From NCBI GenBank assembly GCA_037367355.1, contig CM074705.1, positions 1,116,001-1,180,000 on the forward strand: a DNA stretch of 64,000 nt, read 5' to 3'. This stretch comes from Neoscytalidium dimidiatum (Eukaryota > Ascomycota > Dothideomycetes > Botryosphaeriales > Botryosphaeriaceae). Below the pieces are notes generated by a model that saw only the letters and a program-made list of their open reading frames with translations, was not told the origin of the DNA and did no database searches. Position 1 is the first letter of the stretch. Each line of letters opens with the position of its first letter. Both the position numbers and the translations under genes were made by a program. This document shows positions 56,218 to 64,000 of this stretch, in pieces.

Positions 56218-57225
56218 ATGGGGCTCATCGGAGATCTGGTCTCCGAATTCACCCACTCGGGCGACTCCTCCTCCTCCTCCTCCTACCGACAGCAACAGCC
56301 CTCCTACGGCTACGGCTCCGTCCCGCCGCAGCAGGGCCCGCCGCCCGTCCAGCCGCCGTGGGTCGCGCGCTGGGACCACGAGGCCGGCCGCTGGTTCTTC
56401 GTCAACGAGCAGACCGGCGCGCGCACCTTCGAGCACCCGGGCAGCAGCTACCAAGAAGCGGGGTACTACCAGGGCGGGCCGCCGCCGCCGCCGCCTCAGC
56501 AGGGCTATGGTGGCGGATACGGCGGCGGGTATAACGGCGGGTACGGAGGTGGCTATGGCGGTGGTGAGCGCGTTGAGTACGTCGAGGAGAAGAAGTCGTC
56601 GGGCGGGAACGGGCTGATGTACGGTGCCATTGGCGCCGCGGCGGGGCTGGCGGGCGGCGCGTTGTTGATGCACGAGGGCGAGAAAGTTGGTGAGTTTGCG
56701 CTCTCTTGCGATTTTCCACACTTCCGGCCAGCTCGTCCTTCCCCCCTCTCCGAATCTCTTTTGTTTTTGAGGGGGTTTTCCCCCCCGTCCCCTTTCCCGT
56801 CCCTTTCTTTTCGCGTCGAACGCAATCCACTTCAGCTCGGTCTCAGAATAAGGCTGACTGACGAATGATCAGCCGAGGACTGGGATGAAGACAAAGCCCG
56901 CCTCGAGCAGAAGGCCGACCACGCCATCGACGACGTCGAAGAGTTCCCAGACAACGCCGCCCGCTGGACCGGCGAGGCCGTCGGCACCGTCGAGAACATC
57001 CCGGAGAACGTCGAGCAGGGCTGGGACCGCGCTGAGGATAGGGTCGAGCAGGGCTGGGACAACACCGTGGAGGCGGTCGAGGACGCGCCGGAGAATGCGG
57101 CTGAGTGGGTCGGTGAGGGCGTCGGTAAGGTCGAGAGGTTCGGGGATGAGGTTGAGGATTATGGGGACGGCTTGGAGCAGAGTTATGACGAGGGTCGGGA
57201 TGAGGCAAGGTATGACGATTATTAG
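56218..57225 (+). CDS. Gly/Tyr-rich protein with a divergent WW domain
   Basis: Two exons, 56218-56689 and 56873-57225, with an unusually long 183-bp intron, give 274 residues. After MGLIGDLVSEF and a Ser/Gln/Tyr-rich segment, residues about 45-75 read PPWVARWDHEAGRWFFVNEQ and TGARTFEHPG. This is WW-like in spacing, but the usual second Trp is Phe and an extra Trp lies in the middle. A GGYGGGY-rich region follows, then a short hydrophobic stretch (LMYGAIGAAAGLAGGALLM, residues about 140-158) that could insert in a membrane. Exon 2 encodes an acidic half with internal repeats (DNAARWTGEAVGTVENIPEN and ENAAEWVGEGVGKVERFGDE, plus two EQGWD(R/N) units). Similar fungal proteins are uncharacterised; WW domains bind Pro-rich ligands. 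Confidence 0.8.
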
Positions 57226-59272
57226 ATATTATGTATGGATGCCTCAAAAGGGAGGGGTTTTTTTCTTTTCTTTTTCTTTTTTGGCCAGTAAGCCAGTTGA
57301 GCGGGAGTTACAAGTTGTCGATGCATAGCGAGTTGCCCTTTGATATCCGGCAGAGACACAGCTTTAACGAATGACCGATCGAGCGAGCAGGAAACAGATG
57401 AATATAAACGAATCTAAACATGCGGACCATGAGTCGTAGCGACGACTTACCGTATCTGTCTGAAGAATGGAGGTTGCTGGGTCAAGGACGGTCTGCAGAA
57501 ATTAAGATTTCTTGGAAAATAATGTCTCAGCGCTCGATGCATAAGCCCCAGGAGGGAGCCACGTGCATCTGAGACACAACCGACGGAATGCAAGGAGGGA
57601 GCATGCATGCTTTGAACGGCGTCCGGCTGGAGCCTCATACGTACAGATCCTTGGAAGCGGAAGAGAGCCCACCGCATTTGAAGATGGTATATCAAGCGAA
57701 AGATCATCCGAACGGCTACAGGCCGCTTCCCGGTTAACATTACTCGGCAAATCTACTTACAGTAGCCAGACCGCATTATAAACGCATAGTTCTCTGTTCG
57801 ATGCCAAGAGGAACAAGAAGGTCAAATAAAAAGTAATGGCACCACAACATGCAGATCTGCAACTTCCACATGCGCGGAGAAAAGACACGCTAATGAGCAA
57901 CGAGGGCCACCCCAGTCGAGCCCACCAACCCGCACGTGCAGCGCAATCGGGCGCGGCGGCATAAGCTTTTCTTCCAACAAAGTTTAGTATATCCGTCACA
58001 AGAGGGTGCAAAAAGGAGAGGGGGGAGGGACAATATGAAGGATGAATTTCCGATTAGGGTTGGACTACTGCAGGTTACGCCACCTGGAAGTCTTGTGCAA
58101 GATACTTTCGCCTCCTATCGACCATCCCACCCATCCGCCCAGCAAGCCGGCTCTTTTAAGACATTTGAACAAGCATTCGCTAACCCGCGTCGGTGGCGCA
58201 GCGGGGCGGGGTAACACGCAAAGGCAGAGGGGGCAAAAAGCAGCTCGTTCACTGGAAAGGTGAGACACGTCGCGCGTAGGTCAGACATTTTCGACCGGAA
58301 TTCACCCCGCTCGTCCTCTTTCTTATCTTGGCAGCGGATCGGCCTTACCACTGGACGCCTTCTTTTCGATTGCCACAGTCATGCGGCCAGCAGAGTTGAG
58401 CAATGATGAGCGTCCGACGCTGCGGAGACAATCGCAAGCCCCTAATGCTAGGGCGGTCACGGAAACTGTAATATTCGAGCCGTGTGGTGTGCATGTGCAG
58501 TGTCACAATGCCTCTATTCGTCGCGCTGCCGGTTTCGCAAAAAATTCCAGACAGCTTACGCTATAGAATTGATGGTTGATTGTAGCTAGACGTGATATCG
58601 AAGCGTGTCTTGCTGATGAAAAGTAGAAAGAGTCGACCAGAAGAAAGAAGAAGAACGTGAAAGGTCGAAACAGGATGTGAAAGTCGTTCGCATCGGCCCC
58701 AGCAGCCGGATCCTGCGCCTATTAAACCAAGTATGCAGCAAACAGATGATGAACAGAGGGCGAAGAAAAATGCTCATGCAAAAGCGCCCAGTCGGAGAAG
58801 CTAGTCTGGCTTGATCCTCGTCCGTGATGAATGCAAGAAGAGACCCTGAAGTCTTCCTCCGCCGCCGACGCTCTGAAAGATGCGCCGAAGAAATTGCTCG
58901 CGAAATGAGTTCAGATAAATCGTGACAGGAGCGCCCCGGGTGTTGAGCCTCCGTGAATCTCGTCCACTCGCTCCTGGCGGGCAGCTGCGAGCCATGGCCG
59001 TCGTGGTCGTCCGAGTTTTGTTTTTGGTTTCCCCCTTCTAGATCCGATGAAGCGACAAAACGAGCAACAGCAGCTTCATAGTCGGGTTCCTCCTCTAGAA
59101 ACGGCACCGCCGTTCTCATCTCTACTGTTTTTTTCCTCCCCACATCTCGGCTTCTCCACGTCTTCCACTTCTTGTCAAGCTCATCCCCGCGAAGAGAAGG
59201 CCGTCTGGTGTCTTCAACGCTCGGCTCTCAAACCTCGCTTGCGGTCAGGGGTCTCACTTGGGGTGGGCAAAG
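57226..59272. other. convergent gene-free region
   Basis: This 2-kb gap lies between the WW gene and the small minus-strand gene. ORFs (up to 185 codons on the minus strand at 58586-59143) resemble no family I know. A box-A-like TGGCGCAGCGG at about 58194 has no matching box B. Confidence 0.45.
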
Positions 59273-59593
59273 CTATGCCCGCCCTGACCTTCCAGTGAAT
59301 TCACGGACGGCGGCAGTGGGCATCTTGCTCCAACGACGGCTTGAGGTCGAGCCCGAAGTGCTGGAGTAGGGTGAAGATGGGTTGCTGCCGTAAACGTATT
59401 CGCCATCGACATATCGAGCGTCGCTGATGAAGGTGGTGCGCTTGTCACGGCGCGTGTAGCGCTGCTCTAGACGGTAGAGTTCAAGCTCTGGAGAGGAGGC
59501 GTAAGCACATCGTCTGTGAGGGAATTGAGATGTCTGAGAGAGGGCATGGCGTGAGGAGCACTGACTGGCCTGCAGCTTCTCGATGAGACCCAT
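59273..59593 (-). CDS. small conserved fungal protein (80 residues), unknown function
   Basis: Two exons on the minus strand, 59593-59566 and 59487-59273, give 80 residues. The spliced N-terminus MGLIEKLQAKLELYRLEQRY, followed by TRRDKRTTFISDARYVDGEY, matches a short fungal family that I know only as hypothetical proteins. The rest is Ser/Pro-rich and ends in a basic tail. The intron (78 bp, GTCAGT donor, CTCCAG acceptor) has a length divisible by three and no in-frame stop, so retention would give a 106-residue protein with a 26-residue insert. No signal peptide or membrane helix is present. The conserved part is a charged, probably helical motif suited to protein or RNA contact; no function is claimed. 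Confidence 0.75.
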   Translation of the reverse strand: MGLIEKLQASQCSSRHALSQTSQFPHRRCAYASSPELELYRLEQRYTRRDKRTTFISDARYVDGEYVYGSNPSSPYSSTSGSTSSRRWSKMPTAAVREFTGRSGRA

Positions 59594-61363
59594 GGTGATG
59601 GCAGCGAGGTGGACGGCGTTGATGTCAGAGCGGCGGAGAGACTAGGAGAGGGCGCGGTAGGGCTGGCGAAGACTTCCGCAGGAGGTAGGGTTGTGCAATC
59701 GGAAGAGTGGTTCAACGGGCCGCGAGAGGCGGGAGCAATTAAGGGCGAAGATAAGCAGGCGGCGGCGGTGGTGCCAAAACAATGCCCTGGGCGGAGATGG
59801 ACGCTGAAGATCTCCGGACAATCAGGCAAGAGGCTGGGTTGCCGAGGCACGCGAATGGAGGATCAGCCGGTTGCTCGGAGAGCTGGAGAGCGGTGCGGAG
59901 GGTACGGTGTGGACTTGAGGGCTGGGAGGGGTGCGGTGCGCAGCAGTCGGGACGAGCTTGGGTCAAAAGAAGGACTGGAGGTGAGTGGGAGGCGGGCCAG
60001 GAAAAAGGGAACGACAGGGTGGGTGGTCTGGGCCGGCCAGGGAGATGCAGGGCGTGCGGAGAGGAATGGGAATGGGATGGGATGGTCGGGGAGGGCTAGT
60101 TCTGGATTGAGAGAACGTGCGCGCATGCATAAGGGGGCCCTTGGAGGCATCCGTGGCATCGTCCGGTGCTGTGGGCTGTGGCGCCGCACCAGCTCGCGGA
60201 CGGCGCTTCCCGATCGGAGGCCTGCCGAGTAATGGTTTGAGAGGGGCTCTTCGCGTCGTTGCAGCGCGCAAGGCGCAAGCGTTTCACCTGAGCCGTTCGC
60301 TTGCCCTCGCAACGTCCAAGCGGCCGATATGTTTCTCGCCTGCGCCGCGGGGCTCGAGGGCGCAAGATGCGCGGAGCGGCGGGATGCCTGGCGGCAGACG
60401 GCAGACGGCAGACGGCAGACTGCAGACTGGCGACTGACGACTACGGGTTTGGTGCCATGCACTGGGTGCTAGCTGCTGGGTGCTGTTGCCGATCTACAAG
60501 TGCCTACGCCGCCCAAATCGCGCGAAGGACGCAAGGAACCCGCGCCGAAATTAGGACCGGGGGCTGACTGCCAGGCACGCGAGCCTTTAATCCGCCGCAC
60601 GCCTGCGCAACCTCCGCTGGGAACTGCGCCGCCGCGCGAGGCACCCGACCACGGCGGCGCTGCACCGGACTCGCGCCAGAGAGAGCCCTCGACTCGCGTC
60701 GCAACAGCCGGCCGCCGTGAGCAGGCACACGGCACATGCAGCAATAATGCCTTAACCAAAGGCAGGCCGGTTGATGCACCCTGCAGCCACGTTTACGCGG
60801 GATGATCTGCCCCGGGCCCTTTCACGCACGCTGCCATAGCAGCGCGCTGGCGTACTAGTAGTATGTAGTCTGTACCCGGTCGCAGAATGTGACGACCAGA
60901 CCTTCTCCTGCGTCTGCTGCCGGCTGGGAAACCGTTCCTACATACGGCCTTTGCGCCTTCGGGAATCGCTCGCGAGCGGCGGAGCAGCCACGACCCCCGC
61001 GACTCACGACACGAACGGCGTAGCTCGTGCCTGGCAGCGTGGCAGAACGCCCCGCCAGCGAAACGGGAAGGAGCTTCGAAGAACTCGGCCGCATTCCTGA
61101 AGCAGCCACCTGCTCAACAGCCGGCGTTCCTGCGAGCTGCTCCGCGCAAATGTCGGTGGAGCCGTTGGCACGAAGCATTACGTCGCTCGCAAGGTGGGGG
61201 GTTAGGGTGTCAGGGTGTGCGCATGAAACCAGCCTCTCTAGAACGCTGCTCTACCTGCCAATCATTGCTGCACAACCCGTTATCTGATAAGCCGCTATAG
61301 CGGACTGCATGAATCGCTGGACCAAATAGGGCGCAGCCAAGGAGAACACCGCCATCCCTTTCG
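59594..61363. other. 1.8-kb GC-rich gene-free region
   Basis: ORFs on both strands (for example 59609-60232 plus and 59863-60462 minus) are overlapping, low-complexity products of GC-rich DNA. A GGCAGAC tandem repeat lies at 60393-60428. The segment next to 59593 should contain the promoter of the small gene. Confidence 0.45.
60393..60428. repeat. GGCAGAC 7-bp tandem repeat
   Basis: Four to five units with a degenerate TGCAGAC unit at the right end. Confidence 0.9.
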
Positions 61364-62866
61364 TCAGTAGCATTGGGAGTAGTACACGTTCTGCGCGTGG
61401 CATGTATACGGGGTTGCGCACTGCATTGCCACGGTCTGTCAGTCCGAACGTTCCGGAGTGTTTCTAGACGGCCTGGGGATCCGCCTTACTGCTGTGGGTC
61501 CCGAGTAGCCCAGCCCTCCACACTGACCCCACTGGCCAACTGTTCCCGCCTGCGTCGTGCTTGCTGGCGCCGCCATCGAGCTGCTTACGGTCGATGTTGT
61601 TTTAGTCGTTGCAGTCGAGACCGTGGCCTGCGTCGATCGCACCGAGCTCGTCGAGCTTTTTGACGTGCTCGCGCTTGGACTCGTTGCTGGAACCTTCCCA
61701 GTGACTTTGAAGATGGCCATGTCGTGCTCCACCTCAAACGTCCAACTCACACCATCGCCCTCTCCGGTTTTGCCACTGTACAGCTCTGTCCACCTATACG
61801 TCCCTGCTCCGAGCTCCGGCACATCCGCGAAACTGACACCAAGTGTCCCCGCACCATCTGTTCCGACCAGCCCAACAACGAATCCGTCGCTGAGAATCCC
61901 GCTCCAGTAAGGGTACAATTTGCCACTGGTAGGCCCAGCTTGGCCCGATGGTGTGAAGGTCGACGCAGCACGACCAAGACGGTCCTGGTTGATCGCGATG
62001 ATGTCTGCGTTTTTGATGATGGCCAGGCTAGAGCCCGATAGCTTCGTCAAGTCTGTCCCCAGAAGGAGCGGGGACTTGCAGATGGCCCAGAGACCAAAAT
62101 GCGCACGTTCCTCGGCCTCTGTGAGCCCGCCGTTTCCGATCTCCAGCATGTCGTAGTCATTAAAGCCGCCGGGGCCGGAGAAGTTCGTTATGCCGGCGTT
62201 CGAGGCAGCTATATTGGACACCGAGCTCCAGTTGTTGGTGATATCTCCTCCGACGCGCCAAGAATTTCCCACACTTGCGCCCCACGTCCAGACAGAGTCG
62301 ACCCCCCATTGACAAAGTGAGTACAGGATATCGCGGCCAGTTTCCAGAAGAGCATCGCGCATCGTCTCATAGCGTGGCTGTGAGTCGCCAGAGGGGGTGT
62401 TGCAATTGTCGTATTTCCAATAATCAACGCCCCACGAGGCCAGAAGTTTGGCATCCTGCTGCTCGTAACCTTGTGACCCAGGGAACCCAGCACAGGTCGC
62501 GGTCCCGGAGTCTCCGTACAGCCCAAACTTAAGGCCAAGCTCATGGATTAGGTCGGATACATTCTTCATGCCATTCGGAAATTTGTTTGGATCCGGCACA
62601 AGGTTTCCGTTTGTGTCCCGCTTCATCGTAGACCAGCCGTCATCCAAGTTGACGTATGTGTATCCAAGATCTTTGAGACCTAGCTGAATAAACGCTTTGG
62701 CGGCCGCCAAGGCTGAATCTGCACTCGCAGAAAGACCGGCATTGTAGTTGTTCCATCCCAACGCTGGGGTGACACCCACGCCATTGTCTAGCCGCCTCAC
62801 TAGTGGAGAAGCGTCAATGCTAGGAAGGAGTAGTGCAAAAGCTGATGGATAGCCCTTCGCAAACAT
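61364..62866 (-). CDS. secreted GH27 alpha-galactosidase with C-terminal CBM1
   Basis: Two exons on the minus strand, 62866-61490 and 61420-61364, give 477 residues. The first in-frame ATG is at 62866, giving a weak signal peptide (MFAKGYPSAFALLLPSIDA). The GH27 barrel follows: VTPALGWNNYNAG, YVNLDDGWS, YWKYDNCN (with the catalytic nucleophile Asp near residue 152) and GPGGFNDYDMLEIGNGGL (carrying the acid/base Asp near 237). A beta-sandwich domain reaches about residue 390. A Ser/Thr-rich linker leads to a cellulose-binding module (GQWGQCGGLGYSGPTA, then CATPYTCHAQNVYYSQCY) that is split by a 69-bp intron (GTAAGG...TGCAG). All four CBM1 Cys and its aromatic face are present after splicing. 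The enzyme releases alpha-1,6-linked galactose from galactomannan side chains or raffinose sugars; the CBM1 should hold it on plant cell walls. Confidence 0.93.
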
Positions 62867-63099
62867 GGTCGATGAAAGTGAGCCAAAGAGGCCAACAATG
62901 CACTGCAGCGGCCATTTAACTATCAATCGCGGAATTGGACATCTTCAACCCGAATGCAAATTACTAGGCTGCCGTTAAATCGTCGTGGATATATGAACCC
63001 TGCATCTCGTACGGTCTGCGGTCCATCTTTCCGAACCTCAACACTCCAATTCCACCAATAGACGCCAAAAGTTATCAAATGTCGTACTTTCTCTTGACC
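62867..63099. promoter_or_regulatory. short intergenic region upstream of the alpha-galactosidase
   Basis: Only 233 bp separate the stop codon of the DENND6-type gene from the alpha-galactosidase start, both on the minus strand. It must hold the upstream gene's 3' end and the alpha-galactosidase promoter. Confidence 0.5.
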
Positions 63100-64000
63100 T
63101 TACTTCGAAAGGTTGAGCAAACCAACAGAAGCTTCCTTTTCGAGGCTAAGTTTCATCTCCAGATGCGAATAGAAGTTCGGCGATCGGCAGAACTCTCCGT
63201 AAAAGGCGTCACGCGTTCTGTGCCGTTGTAGAGGTCCCTGTCCGCGTAGCTTAATCGAAGTGCCGTACTTCGAGAGGCTGTTTAGGAAGTCTGGTTCTGA
63301 AAAATTTGCGTAGGCAGGGTTGCCACCGGGCGACGCAACCGTCGGTGACATTCCTGTAGCCAGATATCTGATGATGGGAGCCAAGAATTGGGCCGTTAGC
63401 TCTGCAAAATGTCGCCGGACTAGTGGCCCGATAGCGTCTGACACTGGTCTCCCAGCTCTTTGCATGCTGTCCAGCTGCTGTAGGAAAGTACGATCGGGCT
63501 TGAGATGCTTCTTGACAGGATAATTGGCTTCGATCCCACCAGGGACATCGAACCCCGGAGGACACGTCGGCTGTGAGCTAGACTGCTTGATCGGGACCGG
63601 AGAGCCAGTGCTGTGCAAGTATAAAACATACGGAGTCGTACTCCCACTAGTTTCTGCAGCATTCAAAATCCTCTTCAGAAGGAAAGGATTCGTAATACCA
63701 ACGATAAAATGCCTCGAAGTTCCTCCGTTGAAACCAGCAACGCAGAACTCGGACTGCATAGTAAGGTACGGCTTGATCTCCCCGGCATACGGAATGGGCC
63801 GGACCAAGTCGACCAATGCTGACACGACCTCGCTGCAGATTTGAGGGCTCTTTGCAATGACAACAATATTCTCGCAGAGGACCATCTTCTCGAAAACTGT
63901 ATACAGCTCTGATAAGGAGGAAAAATAGGGGATCAATCGTGACCAAGAAGCCGTCGGCTGATAGGCGTAGATTGGTCCTGAGACGCTGTTTGACCGGCTA
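63100..64000 (-). CDS. DENND6-type DENN domain Rab regulator, C-terminal part
   Basis: The minus-strand frame is open from the window edge (64000) to the stop at 63100 and encodes the last 299 or so residues. The gene begins outside the window. Conserved DENND6 (FAM116) features are YFSSLSELYTVFEKMVLCEN, VIAKSPQICSEVVSALVDLV, PIPYAGEIKPYLTMQSEF, FIVGITNPFLLKRIL, LVRRHFAELTAQFLAPIIRY and the terminal FYGEFCRSPNFYSHLEMKLS. These cover the cDENN/dDENN half. In animals DENND6 proteins act as GDP-GTP exchange factors for Rab14 and affect endosomal recycling; the fungal target is unknown. A Pro/Ser-rich insert (TSGSTTPYVLYLHSTGSPVP) lies between conserved blocks. No intron is needed in the visible part. 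Confidence 0.85.
   Translation of the reverse strand, partial: SRSNSVSGPIYAYQPTASWSRLIPYFSSLSELYTVFEKMVLCENIVVIAKSPQICSEVVSALVDLVRPIPYAGEIKPYLTMQSEFCVAGFNGGTSRHFIVGITNPFLLKRILNAAETSGSTTPYVLYLHSTGSPVPIKQSSSQPTCPPGFDVPGGIEANYPVKKHLKPDRTFLQQLDSMQRAGRPVSDAIGPLVRRHFAELTAQFLAPIIRYLATGMSPTVASPGGNPAYANFSEPDFLNSLSKYGTSIKLRGQGPLQRHRTRDAFYGEFCRSPNFYSHLEMKLSLEKEASVGLLNLSK

Noticed and set aside
52004..57225. Secondary-metabolite cluster around the P450
   Set aside because: No synthase, terpene cyclase, transporter or pathway-specific regulator is adjacent; neighbours are housekeeping or unknown.
58186..58262. tRNA-like start TGGCGCAGCGG
   Set aside because: It fits box A, but no box B (GGTTCGANTCC-like) follows at proper spacing and no cloverleaf can be drawn.
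1..64000. CRISPR arrays, bacterial promoters, operons and insertion sequences
   Set aside because: The window is eukaryotic: spliced genes and fungal families throughout. The tandem repeats present are microsatellites without spacers.

Overview
The window looks like nuclear DNA of a filamentous ascomycete (Pezizomycotina, most likely Dothideomycetes or a near relative). Supporting signs are a StuA-type APSES regulator, a fungal DASH subunit (Spc34), a fungal cellulose-binding module, mostly short (about 47-80 bp) GT-AG introns with CTAAC/CTGAC-like branch sites, and compact, often divergent gene pairs. No prokaryotic operons, insertion sequences, CRISPR arrays, rRNA or convincing tRNA genes were seen. 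All exon models were built by hand from reading-frame continuity, splice signals and recognised protein families; there is no transcript evidence.

Layout. 1-3.0 kb: no gene recognised. 3.0-8.3 kb: flotillin (-), a conserved fungal protein of unknown role (+), PYM exon-junction-complex partner (-) and the complex III subunit Qcr9 (+), the last two divergent. 9.1-15.6 kb: a 2137-residue Ubr1 N-recognin ubiquitin ligase (+). 16.5-18.4 kb: NYN-domain protein (+). 19.6-22.6 kb: proteasome lid subunit Rpn3 (-) and DASH subunit Spc34 (+) sharing a 380-bp promoter region. 22.6-25.0 kb: AT-rich gene-free block. 25.0-33.9 kb: GC-rich gene-free block with many simple repeats. 33.9-37.8 kb: probable long leader and coding region of StuA (+). 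40.5-44.0 kb: ankyrin-repeat protein (-) and Utp18 (+), divergent. 44.7-47.8 kb: trehalose-6-phosphate phosphatase Tps2 (-). 49.1-50.9 kb: poly(A)-polymerase-like nucleotidyltransferase with a probable mitochondrial presequence (+). 52.0-53.8 kb: cytochrome P450 (+). 56.2-57.2 kb: WW-like Gly-rich protein (+). 59.3-59.6 kb: small conserved fungal protein (-). 61.4-62.9 kb: GH27 alpha-galactosidase with C-terminal CBM1 (-). 63.1-64.0 kb: C-terminal part of a DENND6-type Rab regulator (-), running off the right edge.

Most genes are housekeeping (protein turnover by Ubr1 and Rpn3, mRNA surveillance by PYM, ribosome biogenesis by Utp18, respiration by Qcr9, kinetochore by Spc34). They do not form a metabolic cluster, and no undescribed multi-gene system was found. 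The most unusual signals are in gene structure and regulation: the very long, strand-specifically ATG-poor StuA leader with an upstream ORF whose stop overlaps the StuA start; an open StuA reading frame that extends far upstream of the first ATG; two probable GC-AG introns (Qcr9 and the P450); an 8-nt first coding exon in flotillin; and a terminal intron that splits the cellulose-binding module of the alpha-galactosidase.
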